From Pipra filicauda (lineage: Eukaryota > Chordata > Aves > Passeriformes > Pipridae): a DNA stretch of 64,000 nt. The notes beneath the pieces are model-generated. The model made no database searches. It was given only the letters and a program-made list of their open reading frames with translations, and was not told the DNA's origin. The stretch spans positions 1-64,000 of the forward strand of contig NW_024104672.1 in NCBI RefSeq assembly GCF_003945595.2, given 5' to 3'. Made by a program: the position numbers and the translations under genes. Positions 20,701-35,200 of this stretch are shown here, piece by piece (within the stretch, counting starts at the first letter, position 1; each line of letters begins with the position of its first letter).

Positions 20701-23700
20701 AACAGTCTAAAAATCACATCTCAGCAAACACCTGTAAAATCTTACATTTCTATTGGAGTCTCACAGAATTCAGGAACTCACTGAAATCTTAAAAAAAAGA
20801 GCCACTACAGATAATCATAAGTCTCTTCTCTAACACAATAAAACCTCTGTACTGTGTTTATTGAAAAAAATTGAAATTCTTCAACTCTAAATGACACTGG
20901 ATCAGGCATAAACTGGAAAAAATCATAGAGCTCACAAAGTTACACACCTTTTCATCCCTCCCTGTGAGATAAAATTCAAGAGAAGGCTCTCATTACAACA
21001 CTACTTAAAGCAGAACGCAGCAGTCTTCCCTTTATCCAGCTACTGTTAATCTAAGCTGATTCACAAAAAGCCTTTTGACAGCTGACCATCCCTCCAGGCT
21101 GATAAAAAATACATATGAATTTTCAGAAAGCAGCAACAACTAGGATATAAGCTCAGCTATGAACTCAGGCCCCAGTATTTCAGACTGAGCTTTGCATATA
21201 TACCTTTAGATGAAAGAGCTCTTTCTGAGACACAGAGGAAAGAGAAAAGAAATGACCCTTGAAGATCAAGAAGCACTTTGGAAATGGTTCTTCAGTTCAG
21301 AATCTTTGCTCGCTTTGTCACCTACCCAACTTACTTTAATGCCTTTAATCATACTGTGAATTGCAGTCTCTCACATGTCACATTAGCTCTTCAAGAAAAT
21401 CTAACAACCCTGTCTGGCTAGTGCCCCAGAACGACAACCTAGCCCTCAACACCAACATTACAGAAGTAGCAAAAACCCTTTAAAATATCACTCTTCCCCC
21501 AGGTCCATGATATTCTTCAATTTCTCAAGCTGTAAGTTTCCACAACCAGCACATACTGCAGCTATTACTTTCTTTAAGGTCTTCTTTAATGTTGTCAGCA
21601 TTTAAAAGCAGTTGCAAGATGCATGTGTCATTTCAATGGTTTGTAAAGAGGGAGTCAGGAACTGCTGAAAGTCCTGGGAAAAACAACACAGATATTTATC
21701 CTCTCTTCCTCTACACTGCCTTCCAACACACATCCCTCCCTTCCCTGTCCACACCCTAGCCCTTCCAGCCACCACCACAGGCACCAAGCAGACTCCTTGG
21801 ATCTCACCAGGGAAACTGTCCCAGCCACCGTGGTAACAGCAGGCCATGAAGATAGTTCTTCCCTGCTGACTATGGATACTGATCCACTTCTAGTGATAGG
21901 AATGACTGTATTTGTACAGCAAACTCTGGGAAAAATAAAACAAAAGCCAAGTTTACATAGCACCAAACACCAGGGAAGGCTGCCTGCATTTCCTCAGCAA
22001 AAAAAACAGATGGCCCAGTGGCCAAACAACACACAAGCAAGAAATTGCCGTGAAAATTTATGCATCTGTGATCAGAAAGCACCGTACAGCTGGTGCATAG
22101 GGTAACCAAAATTACTTTTGAAATATCAGACTTAGATATATTTAAGCACTCTGGGTTTTTTTAATCACCAGCAAGGGGCTAGACCGGCTTCTGCAACGCT
22201 TGCTGTTACAGAAAAATCCTCTGCAGCCCCTAAAGGTCCAATATGTGGGCAATAGAACAAATTTCATAACTGCAGAGCTCTTCTGACCTCTCTTGAGGTT
22301 GTTTTTCAGGAACAAGTAGTTTGTGACTACATGAGTTTGCCCTGGCAATCTCTTAGTGCTGTACATGATTTTAGGTCTTTTTTAAAGACAATTTTATCAG
22401 TTTGCTAACTAAGGAGAAGAAATTTTGTGGGAGGAGGACATCTAGTGATGTGATATATATTTGCATCCTTAGCTGTTCCCATGCACAGTTGAGCTAGAGA
22501 ATTAGTGAGTTACAGAGGACTATAAGAGTTCTAAGTTTGCAGGTGTGTAGTTGTCTATGCTAGAAAATAGTAGACCTGGGGATTTGGCAGGACAGCATTC
22601 AGAACAACAAAACATCCAAAATAACGGCAGCAGAAATTCAACCACAGAATTCTGAAATCAACCTTTATGAAATTAAATGCTGCAAAGATTTAGTAATATT
22701 GTCACACTTGTCACCTACAACGATGTCACCTCCAAATGAGGATTTATATGGGCACTAATCCCAACCTACTCATACACTACCTATTTGTGACCATTAAAAT
22801 AATGATACATTTGGCAGCAAAAGCTTCCCATTGAACTTGAAAGATGCTTAGTGTAGCAGCAACTCAAATATAGTGATAGTTCTCTTTTTAAACTCTTTTC
22901 TTAAATAGTTTTTTTAATTCTCCTGAAAGCAATAATTATTACATCTCAATTTGATAAAAATCAGAGCAGTTATTCTGCACTGTAACTCACATCGACTAAT
23001 TTTCATCAGTGAAGTACCAGAAATTCAAAACTATAGACAGAAAAATACAATAACGTCATAATAGTCATCTCTAGTACCTGCTCTTGAATTAAATATTGCT
23101 TGCAGAAAAAAGGAAGCATATCATCAATATAAAACAAATATCAGTATCAAACTCATGTGAAACCATTCGAATCGGCATTTATACCATTTCCAGAGCAATA
23201 TCAAAATACCCTTTTCACATTTTTCAGACTAAAACAAACTCATTATAGTGAAGTAAAAAAAAAAAAAAAAAGGAAAAGAGTTAATAATTTACAATGAAAA
23301 AATACACCATCAAAGACATTAGTTAAATAAGGACCAATATCTTTTTTAAGCCACAGGAAAACTCAAAAAAGACATACATTTGCTTTTATCTATTTCTTTT
23401 TTGTCCTGTAATTTCAGGTCTAAAACTATCTGCACCACTCAATCTATAGGTGCATATTGAACACACAGGTTTTTCTACTGTACTAGCAGTATGACTAACA
23501 TGTCCCATAAAATCGACTTTCATGACTGATACAGAAGGATTATCTTCAAAGGATATTACCAAAAATGGACTTGCATTTTGAAGGAAACCAGCATTGTTCA
23601 AGATTACTCCCTTCAATGAGACGTATAACAAAGAAAACACCCACAGCTGAGACAGCTTCTTATTTCAGCTTTTGTATGTGCATGGATGGGAGAATACCTC

Positions 23701-26700
23701 CATAATTCATACTACTAACATCACAGAAAGAAATTATGGCCAAAAAAACCTCCCCAAAAAATCAGAAGAACACTGTATTTAAGAAACAGCTCCTGAAAAA
23801 GCCATACCACAGCAGAAATACTAGAACGTTTGGGCTATGATGCGCTGCTTGCTGATACTGGAAAATATCCCTCTAGACTGGACATCACTACCTCATATTC
23901 TGTTTTGCAAGGCAGACACATTCTCAGGATCTTTCCCAAATTCACTCAGGAAGCTTGTGGCTGCATAGGAAATAATTATATAACCCTTGAGTCTGACCAG
24001 CCCCTTTATAGTAAGCTGGACTCTTCCTGCACACTTTCAGTTTGGAGGAGGAAAAAAAAGTCCTACTAATAACATACAGTTCTTTGTGAAAGTTCCCAGC
24101 ACTGAGCTGGGAACTGTCTGGGTTGCTATTGTGTATGGGTACTACAGTCAAATACCAAGATAAGCAAGTCTCATACCAACATAAGCAAGCCTCAAAGTCA
24201 CAAGGCACATCCAGAAGGATGAAAATGTTTGTTCAGATCATACTAATTAATCTGATTTTGGACTGAAACACAACCATTTGTACTAGAACTCAAAATGGAT
24301 TTTTTGTAAGAATAGCTTATATTGGCAAGTCCTGTGCAGTATGAACAAGACATTACTGGAATTTATCAGAAGTAATAAAAAGTCATATCAAGGCAAGGAT
24401 TTACCTGCTATTTACTTTCATAGTTAGCTGATTATTGCTACAGCTACAGACACACATGGAAAACAATTCTCAGTATTTCAATGCCAACTTACTACTGAGA
24501 AGCAGGACATGTGGGTGCACTGCTTCAGTCTTCTTCATATAACGTGGTGGAATATTCTTCAGGTGTTTTCCAAAACCTCTTAGAAAATTTATGTAGTAGC
24601 CACAGTACTTAAACTACAGTGGCTTTTGTGCAAATAATCCTGTATTGCCTGATGCAGCTGTGAAAAGCTTTGTTATCTATCAAACTAGAAAAAAAACACA
24701 CAACCAAACAAACATTCGTTTCAATTGTTTGCTTGCTTCCTCTATTTCAATTATTTACACACTTCAGACTCCTTTCTTTGATGCTCTGAAGGTGCTGACC
24801 CAGCACTGGGAACAGAAGATTTGTGGATACGCAAGTCCTAACAGGGTTGAGCTGGTTAGGTTGCACAGGGTAGGACACAGCAGAGCACAAACCTGATGCT
24901 GTTATGACAATGTGGTAGTATCCACAACTGAATTTGTGAATCAGTTTGTGTTACATACTTTTACCATGACAAAATATCAGATTAGCTTTTCAATGAGAAG
25001 GTAAGAAAAACTGAAAACTTTTGAGCTTTTGGGTAATAGAGTGAAGAAACACTAAGTTGTTTGCTTTTCAACATGTTATTTATCAATTTTTTTACTGTTT
25101 TTAAATACTGTCTTCATATTAAGAGTGTTTTCTATTTATACCAATAGCAAAAATTTAACTGGAACAGAAATATTTCTTGTACTTTATTCCAAGTCATACA
25201 CTGAAAGAATATTTGTCTTCAGTAAAAATAAAGTCAGAAAAAAAAATCTTTTATCACATTGCAGAGCCCAAATAATGTGTTTTTCTCAATCTATGCTACT
25301 GGAATTTATTAACCTGGAGACTGTCTGAAGACATGCTCTAGGAAATCAACTGAATTATCTACTATTGCTTATTGTTGCATTTTCTCAGTAATTAACACTG
25401 GAATACAAATATGACTGTTTTATATAGAGAGAAAATTACTCCAAATTTAGTCTAAACAACTAAAATTCTTTCATTTCAGCTCATATAGTCCACTGAAATT
25501 GGCAGCAACAAGAATACTGACAACTGTTTAAGGAAAAGTAATGCTGGGTGCCTTGCAGTCTTATTACCATAAATTACTCTTAAACTCCATTGATTATTGA
25601 AACAAAAAATTCATTTCCCTTACACGTTGACAACTCCTTTCACCAAGAGGGGAATTTTCTTTGTCATGCAGAAAATTTTCATTCCAAAGTTTTCCAAACA
25701 AAATTGGCATTGACATTGCTGTGATTATTACAGTCAAGCTTCTGATTTTTTAATATTTTCAACCTGACAGATTTATTTCTTCTCAAATAAAAAAAAAAAT
25801 CCTTCTCAGAATAAAAATATATAGCTTCCTTATATTTCCTGATTCTGAAAATTACCAGGTGCCAAGCTGCGAACATAAGGAAATTGAAGACCCTTGAGGG
25901 TGACCTTAAGAACCACAAAGGTGGGGAATTGTGATATAGTGGTTTAGGCAATTTCATTGCAGCTGCGTGGCTCTAGAAAAATGAGAAATGGGTTTTCTAT
26001 TACTAAATATAATGAATTCCCTTTCTGTCCTGTCACAAATTGTCAAACTTCATTAATGAGAAGAAAGATGTGGCGCATACATATATAAAAGGTAATATGA
26101 ATATACATATTTAAAATGGAGAAATTATGCATACTGCTACAGGAGGATTCTTTCTCTGCATCAGATATTGCATAATTCTTTGTAAATAAGGTATTTCAAA
26201 ATTAGCTGACATTGCAATTTAATGCCACTTCTGTACTATTATTTGCAAAAAAATGCTTAGATGTTTTTCAAGTGCAGAGATGCAGCTCAGTGGCTGTATT
26301 TCAGAATAATATTTAAACCACATTTACTTTCAAGGCTGTGGGTATCCAATGGAAGAAGGCAACTGCTTCTAGTTATAATTTGGTTTAAATATCTTGCTGA
26401 ATCAGGGTATAAAATACATCATCATTTAATAAAGTGACTTGCACTTTTGTCTTTGCCGTTACACTAAATTGTGTGTCTCAGTTTGATATTGAGTATGGCA
26501 ATGGTTGTCTTTTATTCTTTTATGCAACAAATGAATGAATGTACTGTCAATAAGAAATGCTCAGATTTCACTTGATAATCACAGTAAGATACTTGTAATT
26601 TAATTTGGATTTATAGCAATAACAAAAATGAAGAAATCCACCTCACAGAAATTTCAATTTATCCTCAGTGTTAAGCCTAGACTTTTTCTGGTTACATTCT

Positions 26701-28785
26701 TGTGGAGATGAAGGAGATGACTGGAGTCATGCGGGACCATATATCTGCATATTCCATGGAGCTCAGTGAACCCAGCAGATACCCTAAAGGACAATATGAG
26801 ATTACGCATATCTTACAGGCAGGATGAGTTTCCCTGTAACCCACAACCCTTTCTGGCACAAGACCCAATTTATATTTCTCAACTCTATTGAGAACAAATT
26901 ATATGTAAACATTCTGGAATGTAGAAGTAGTATTTAGACAATTAGTACTATCAAGACTTCTAGAACTATAGAAATTAAGCTTGTCATACACTTCTATGGT
27001 TCTCGTTGGCAAGTAGAACACAACAGATTTCTTCTGTACAAAACTACAAAAAAAAAAAAAAGGATGCTGGAAGTCATCGAGCAACTCAAACACATCTAAT
27101 TTCATAGTATAAAAAGTGCTGCACAGTAATTCAAAATATCCTACTGATAGGAAACCTGAAACTGCAAACTCTGAACCGGAGGCAGCAGAGAAGTCTGATC
27201 ATCTGGAAGAGAGTTTTTCTCTGTTTTTCAGTGGAGTAGGCCATCATATCTTATTTGCAGTATGTGCTCAAATACCCTGCAGCCCCAGGTCTTGTATCAC
27301 TGTATTCTGGTCACGTCCTTTACTTCAATAGACCCTGCTCATAAAGCACCAGTTCTTGAGGTTCATTGAAAGTATCTCAAAGTGAGGACTTGTTTCTTTC
27401 TTAGCTCTTCTGCAATCACAGACTCCACAGGAGGTTGTGTCCCTGTATCTAACCTCTTTACTCACTACCCAAATCCTCCACAACATTAATTAGATTGATG
27501 CTGTATTAGAAAGGATCTTTTTCTTGCCTTCTCTGCAGTTGCCTCAGAAGTGTCAAATCTACATCAAACCTGATCACTGGATGTGCTCCATGGCCTCCCT
27601 CAGGGCTCCCGAGGTCCATCTGTCCTCAGACTACACATCCCACCTTCCTTCCAGTGGAAACCAAAGCAAAACAGACACAGCAGGGGGTTGTTCAAATGCA
27701 CTGAGCTGTTAGTTGTGTGCAAAGTCAGCACAGCAGCCTTACAATTTAAACATAGCCAAAGGGGTTTTGCAAATTACTTATCCCTCAGAAATTTTGCTCC
27801 AGTACTTCTCCCTCTGTTATATGCTTAGAGCATTGCTCTGCCCCATTTATACAGGGCATGCTCATTTCTGCTGCTTACTTAGCAACCCTGAATTTGAGAG
27901 ACAGTCTAGAAAATCTGGTAAAGTTTTCTTTTCTGGAAATTAAAACAGAAAGAGGATATTTGCATGTAGTAATATATAGGAAACCTAAATTTCACTTCTG
28001 AAGAGAAAGATTATTCCATCTTCCTTAAGTATGCAGCTGTTTGTGCCCATACCCCATCTTATAAAGCTGTTTTAAGCAAAGTAAGCTTAATTATCTAAAT
28101 GAATGTGAATTTTGTTAGTGTGTGTAATGTCAGGCATTTTTTACACACAGCTAGCCATACTGGCCATCACACAAACAAATGCAATTACACAGGTCTGAGA
28201 AAGGGAAGACCCCCACCAATAAACCCAGTTCAAGTCACCAGTAACCACTAAAAGTAACAGAATTGAAAAGTAGTGAAATCAGGATCTATCAAGAGTAAAG
28301 GATTTGTTCTTAGGGTGAATATCCTTAGGAATCCAGACATCTTTCACTATTCATTTTTTAGAGTGTCTGTCGTTTGGTCCTTCTGGTGTTCTTGTACTTA
28401 TAAAACTGGAATAAGTCCTTTTAGCTGGAGACACCAGCTGAGAGCCTCACCTGGTGCAATATCACAAAAAGCAATCAGTCAAACATTACTACCTATCAAT
28501 ACTGGAGGAATTGGATCTACTTACATTATGACTATAAAGGAGCAGTACAGCGTCTGCCTTGCACGCAGCTGTGTGCATAGAAACAGTGGCAGCAGCAGCC
28601 ACTGTCAGCAGCAAAGACATTCTCAGAGGTTTCTCAGTGTTATCTATAGAAATCTCTAGTGGAAAAGAGCAGTAAGGCTTCAATTTCTTCATAGACCACA
28701 GAATTAGACTTCATTTTCCTAACTGTCCTGCCAATCCATCAGGACTCTAAACAGATCTCTGCTTCTTAGCATAACGAATCCAAAA
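17740..28785. other. AT-rich interval, no gene recognised
   Basis: Open frames here are short and lack protein character. Simple features only: a 19-bp tandem duplication at 18315-18352, an A-run at about 23253-23270 and another at about 27046-27060. Introns or distal intergenic DNA would both fit. Confidence 0.5.
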
Positions 28786-28789
28786 GACC

Positions 28790-28989
28790 AGTGAAGGAGA
28801 AGCAGCAACCAAGAGCAGAAGCTGGCAGTTTGTGCTCAGCAGGACAGAGGTCAGCTGGTGGTACACAGGTGGATCTCCCTGGGGAGCAGCTGGGCTCCCC
28901 AGATCCTAGGCTCCCCCACTGCTTGCACATGGACACAGGAGGCCTCAAGGCTGCATTCCTGCTCCAGTTGCTGGTACAGACCATTTCAT

Positions 28990-29020
<31 letters not shown>

Positions 29021-29940
29021 CGCAGACACCCAGAGCTAGCCAGGACTGCCCTGGTCCTGCAGTAGGCACACACAGGGTCTACACCCAAGGGACCCACAGA
29101 CCCTACAGTCTCTCCAGAAGCTGGCTGTGACTCTCCCAGTAGCCCACCCCCCTGTAGTCTCACCTTTAGAGACACCCACAACTCCCAAGCCATTTCAGCT
29201 ACTTCCTGGCTGGTCACACTTGAGCTGTGGCAGTGAACACACATTCATTTGCACACTCGTGCTCAGTCCAGCCACTGGCACCAGGGGAGCACATACCCCT
29301 GTGGCCCATGGCCCTATTCCAGGGCCTGGCACTGGGTTTCAGTCACTCTGGTCTCTCCAGTGTCTGGCACACAGGCACAAGGGCAATCTTGACCCATGAT
29401 CTGACTCCAGTCAGTGCCATCCAGACCCCCCCCTATACCCCACCCCTTCATACCAAATGGAGAATCCCCCCATCCAGGAAAAGTATGCCATAAAGGCATT
29501 TAGTAAGAAGACAGGACAGACTGTACTGATCAGGGCACGGGTAGACAAACATACAAGGAACCAGACGTCTTACTCCCTTATCCTTCTGTTTTCCCCACAC
29601 TTGTTCCTCCCCAAAACATCTAAATCTCTCCCTTTTCTCACCTTTTCTTTCTCCTCTAAGCATCCCATAATAAGTCACGTGCAATCCCAAAATGCTCTTG
29701 CCTTGTCTCCATAATGTGTCTCATTTTCCTAGGCAGCAACCTTTCACAGTTCAAAAGGTACTGCAGATTTGACTTATCACAATGGGTGTCACCCTGGGAC
29801 ACTGGGGCTGAGGCTTTCTGGATCCGCCCAAGGAGGGACCACAATTTGAGTTCCTGTCTGCCTTTGCATATCCACGTGGTCTTCTGGGTTTGTGGAGATG
29901 GGCTCCTGTGAGGGACCTGGGAGCAACTCATCAGGAGTTA
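28790..29940. other. GC-richer block, possibly an old interspersed repeat
   Basis: This block is clearly richer in C and G than its surroundings, with sharp edges and no convincing coding frame. It contains the GT microsatellite. The look is that of an inserted repeat such as an LTR, but I found no convincing terminal TG..CA pair or target-site duplication. Confidence 0.25.
28994..29020. repeat. GT dinucleotide microsatellite
   Basis: About 13 uninterrupted GT units followed by CGCAG. Confidence 0.97.
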
Positions 29941-29944
29941 TTTT

Positions 29945-31785
29945 GTATTATTTGGAGTCCTCCCCCGCCCACCTCCCTCTGCTCCTTTGTGGGGGAGCAC
30001 AGGGAGCTTTTACCACAGAACCTCAAGTACGATACATTTAAACTTTGATTATATTTAGAATGACTTATAAATTGTTATGCACTATACTCCTGTGAACAGC
30101 ACAAAGGTCATCTCTAAATAATCCTATAGACTCTACATCTTCCACTTGGAAGCAGAAGCACAGAGGGAAATAACATTGCTTTACTGTAAAGAGAAGAGAT
30201 TATGTTGGAACAGCCTGAAGCAATAAACTCCCCTCTTCTCTGTAAATAACAATGGTGCCAACATATTTTTAACTCGTAAAAATATTAACATGAGAATGTA
30301 TAGAACAGTTTTGCATAAGATTCAAAGGTAATAAGTCAATAAATAAATTACACTACTACACATTTAAATTGTATTTCATGTTTCCTAGGGACACTGGGTA
30401 ACATTGATAGGTGACAGGTTGCCTCCATAGAGTTATGAAAACAACTTTCTGCAAAATACTATTTAATACAGCAAACATAGTACTTAAGCTAAAAACTGAT
30501 GGACATTTCTTCTTTTTTGTCAGAGGTCTCATGTTAAACAATTCCAATCCAACACAGTTAAAAATGCAGCAAGTAGTGTAAATGCCAAATTATAAATATT
30601 AAAGAAATTTTGTATCAACTAGTGTGCTAAAAGGACAAGCACAGAAGACTGGCTTTGTTTTCTGTGGATTTTAATAGCAACAAAAAAGAAAGTTATTTTT
30701 ATCAAAGTATAACATAACCCTGGGAGATCATGAATAACAGTTCTATACTATAGAAATTGCATCACATAACTAATGAACTACCTCACTCAGAACCTCCAAG
30801 GTTGTATCTCATCTTAGCTGTTATGATAAGGAAACGTACAGTGAATTTCAACAGAATGGGATCTTACTAACAATTAAATGTTGAACAGAACTGGTCTACA
30901 TTTTAGATTTTTTTATTGGTATTAGACAGTGGTGTATTTCCCTGACCAGTTATCACAAACTCATCCCCAGAATACCTTCAGACCCTGTAACAGATTTCCT
31001 CTGCTGTCTCACCCGAGCTTGAGGGACTTCTTCAAGACCTGGGGTTATTTCAGCTGACCCAACAGGAAGATGTTCTTGGCTGCACCAGGAGTACAAAATC
31101 ATCTTTCATGAGTTAGAGGCAGTGAGTGGGCAGAAGTAAAGTAGTTTCTTATAGGAACAGTCAAGTTCAGGAGCAACAAGATTGATGGCCAGTATTAACA
31201 GTAAAGATAAACCCAAGGCAGAGTGCCAAACATTATACAACTTGCATGACATGAACTTGGTAGCCCTGTCCCAAAGGCCACCCCAGTTCTCATATATCTT
31301 GCTGTGCTGTGGTTAGACAGATGCAGTTTTTCTCTTACCACACACATAGCAGGAAGAAATTTTGACTAGGTAATATTTTGTGTTTGTTTGCTTGTGTTGT
31401 CCCATAAAAGAAGCCCAGGAGGCAATCAGAGTTTTTGTTTAGGAAACATCCAACCTGAAGTGTAGAAAGAATGGGAAGAAACTGGTAAAACTGATTAAAA
31501 CATCCCAGGTTTACCTATGCCACAGGTTAATATGTAGGAGAGCAGGCAGAAGTGTTTTATTCCTTCAATACAAAGTACATTCATTAAACAGTCTATTCCA
31601 GTAAGTGCAAGACCTTAAGGTTGGGTAAGGTCTGTAGTTTGTTTTTAAAAGTGAGCTTTATACCCTTCAAGGAGAATTAAGAGTTCTTTTTGTATTTATT
31701 TTCTGTGGTCCCAAAATACAACCTGTCCCTGAGAACCCTGGTGCTAGGCAACTTCTTTATACTTGCCTCCTGATAATGAACTGTG
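29945..31785. other. AT-rich interval, nothing recognised
   Basis: No gene, RNA or repeat that I can support. Confidence 0.5.
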
Positions 31786-31790
31786 CTTAC

Positions 31791-31886
31791 CTGAGGAGAC
31801 AGCACAAAATTCTTTGTTGTTGTTTGTGACAAAATCAGTCATACTTTTCATGCTGGGTATCAAATTCACATGATCTCTCTTCACAA
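31791..31886 (-). other. Candidate minus-strand exon (96 nt, phase 1-1)
   Basis: On the minus strand a pyrimidine-rich stretch ending in CAG precedes 96 nt open in one frame, followed by a strong donor (CCTCAG then GTAAGC). The peptide includes KRDHVNLIPSMKSMTDF. Length and phases are symmetrical. By-eye exon calls of this size have a high chance rate in AT-rich DNA. Confidence 0.25.
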
Positions 31887-32136
31887 CTGATTTACAGGAT
31901 AAACAAGCACACGGAACAACAGTAAGTACAAAAGAAAACAAATAAATGAATCAACCTGTCACACTACTTGGAGGCCTTTACAAAGCAGAAAAAAATTACG
32001 CTTTTCCAGTGCAATTACTCTGAGATACGTCTCAGAAGGAGAACGCAACAAGTACTTACAAATGTCTTCCCTACAGTTTAAATTACAGGAGTACAATTTT
32101 ATTGCACTTATAAAATGATGTTAACCTACTTTTTAG

Positions 32137-32241
32137 ATGTCAAATATGAAAATGGTGAGGAATTCGATTACGGCATTGACAAGAAACCACGGGTGACTGA
32201 GCCAGCCCTCAATAATTTCTGATCATTCTATATCTAAAAAG
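32137..32241 (+). other. Candidate plus-strand penultimate exon with stop
   Basis: An acceptor-like CCTACTTTTTAG is followed by an open frame reading DVKYENGEEFDYGIDKK and PRVTEPALNNF, then TGA at 32220-32222, then a good donor (AAAAAG, GTAAGC) 19 nt after the stop. The peptide is hydrophilic and protein-like. The other two frames are blocked, so the segment would be the C-terminal coding exon of a gene or a poison exon. I do not recognise the protein. Only 28 codons support it. Confidence 0.35.
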
Positions 32242-32244
32242 GTA

Positions 32245-35200
32245 AGCCTCTTCTGCTTTTGCAGCTAGAATTATTTCATTGTGTAGTATTGACATGTCTT
32301 TGTTTCACATCCCAGAAGATGGCAGCAGTCCCATAGTATTTTACAAATTTAGCTGTGCAGTTGCTCTCAAGCCTGGTTGTGCTTTTTTACAGCTAACTTT
32401 CTCTGTTTAACCACTAAAGAAGTAAATATTCCCTATCATCACTTTCCTGCTAACATACACTTTGTACCTTTCAATTTACCACATATTCACAGGGAGGTTT
32501 TAAATTTATTTTAAATTGAACTGAAATGAAACTAAACTCACTTTATTAACAACCTTCTAAAAGGACATGCAATACTACTTATTTAGTATTTACTGACACT
32601 GAGGAAATATTAAAAATACTAAAAGGTCTGTGTTCATCTTAAACATTACATTCTGTTTCTCCAACTCTTCCATAGAGATATAACAGAAGCCTGAAAGAAC
32701 TATGAATAACTAATTTTAAAAAACCCAAATGAAAAAACCCACAACCCATTTTCTCAGATTTGTAGTGAAAGTGCATCACTTCATTTAAAAAAAGCTGGTT
32801 GATTATTTTTGTTTAAAGAGGAATAGTTTAGATTAACACAATAGCTATACTAAAGTACTTTTCATTAATTCAATTACACTCATTTTATGAAGGAAGGGAT
32901 AAAATATTCATACCATATATGACTGCAAAGGTCTTGCTAACAGGCCAGACTAGCAACAGAAACTGATGAAGCCCATATAGGACTACAAATGGATTTAGTG
33001 TTAGAGACCAGAACTGCAACTGCTAATTTTGTATTCTTTTCATCAGTTTTAGGACTCTAGTCTAGAATCTCTTCTGAGAATCTGTTTCTTGGTTTCATAA
33101 GGAGCCCTCAGAACATTTTGGAATTTTCTGGGCACACAAACCCAAGACCGAGAAAGACTCCTAGCACACTCTGAAAATGATCCTTAAGAAGTGAATAAAA
33201 TTAAAAAAGTGAAGAAAGTGGTGGAAACAGAAAACTTAAATACCTGAAAACTCAGTCCTTACTAACTACCAACTGTGAAAAAGACAGGTAGCAATGGTTG
33301 CCATTTTTAGTGTGTAAAAATGGTTTCTCACAATGTTTCCCTTATATATACCAAATATTTTAGAGCCTAGAATTTCAGTTTACAAATATATTTCAATTAT
33401 TTATGGGAAGTTCCAGCCTAAATTAGTGTAGAGAAAAGTTTGAAAAATGTGTGTCAAACATAATTTTAAAAAAAACGTTATAAGGTGACTTCTGCTCTGC
33501 TCTGGCATCGCAGAATTTTTAGGCAATTTTGAAAGCTTCAATTTGGCAATGAAAAAAGCAACCTGAATTCATGTTTGGGACTGAAACCATAACTTTGAAT
33601 TTTATGGTATTTATGTCATTTTTCCTTGACTTGGCTTCATTTAGAGAACTTTAAGTGACTACAAAACAACTGATCAAAATCTAACACACTTCAGTGTTTG
33701 CTTCCAGTTTCTCCCTTAATTTCATAATTTTCTATAGTACTTTCTAGCACATCTTTTAGAGCCTCAATTCCTAAAATCTTACTTTTTTAAACTTATTTCA
33801 TCATTAATTTAAGAATTCTCCCTTCTCCCCCAGTCACTGCTGAGTTACTAAGGCAAGTCCAAAGGACAAGTGGCAAGAAGAAAAAGGAAGTGATCATCTC
33901 CTATTAATTGCTGAGGTGGCTTCAACTTTGTTAATAGAAGTTATTTATGTGTGAAGAAGATACATGTCAGTTATCTTCAGTTTGTCTCATGCACAAAGTA
34001 TAAATATTTTGGCATTTTGTAGTCAGGAAATTTTCTATACCTCTCCGTGAAATCAGCTAGCACTAGATAAATTTTTGTATGTTATTTTGAACACAGAGAA
34101 AAATTTGGCAATTAGATCATAGCAATCTTACTTATCACTTAGAAATATTGACATCCTGATGTATTAAAGTATAACTTCACTATTTGGTATGATTAAAACA
34201 TCATAGTCAGGGGGCTTAATATGAAATGTCGTTGTGAGTTATATTAACCATGTATTAACTGAAAGTCACACAGAAAGATTTATTCTGTCCTGATTAGTCT
34301 AAAATTAATTCTATATTAAAGGTACCTTGCAAGTGATTTATCCACAAGGGAGTAGGATAATTCTTCTACTTGGAATCAGTGGGATATTATAGGGATGCAG
34401 ATCAATTTTAATAATTAAAATGTTAGTTTTAACACACGAAAGTCATTTTACTATTACCAGTCAGAGGTGTCATGAAAATAACAGGCAAAACATCTTTAAA
34501 ATTGTGAAAGCACATAGACACTGTGCTTTTATCCTGTTTCCTTTGGTAACAAAGCCAGCTTACTAAGTTCCTTCTCAGTCCTCTCAGCCCTGTCTCTTCT
34601 GACTCCTGTAGAAACTTTTTACCTACCAAATGTGCTGGTACAACTTTTATGGAGCACTTTGTCCTGCAAAGATCTCCATTAAAATAATCGGTCCTCACAA
34701 GCAAAGGTGTTACTTTAAGCTGGTATTTTCACCAGTCTTTTGTATAAAAAACAGGAAGACTGGTACAAATGGAGAGCAAGAGACAGCATACACGCAGGTG
34801 CCACAGGAAAATTAGGTGGCTATAAAAATGGCTGTGCTGCAAAACAAAGCATGCATGCCATGTGGCTCTATCTAACAGGTCATATTACCTTAGCAGTGAG
34901 AAACAGAAACAGTTTTCATAGTCGGTTTTGCCAGGGAATAGCTTCAATGAAGCCAACCTAATTGAAGTGTGAAACTGGAACTATCTAAAAATCATGTAAT
35001 AATAACTTCTGGAGGAGATCATAATCAAGGTGATTTAGCTTAATTTTCTCAGACTGTATGCTCAGCTGTACGAGACCCTATACAAGGGCAAAATTTGGTC
35101 CCCTGAGAGATGTTGTGTAAGCACATTCTGGCCCTGTGTGCCCATGGTTCAGCAAGACAAGTCTCTGCCATATGCTGATGCCAGCTAGGACAGCTACACA

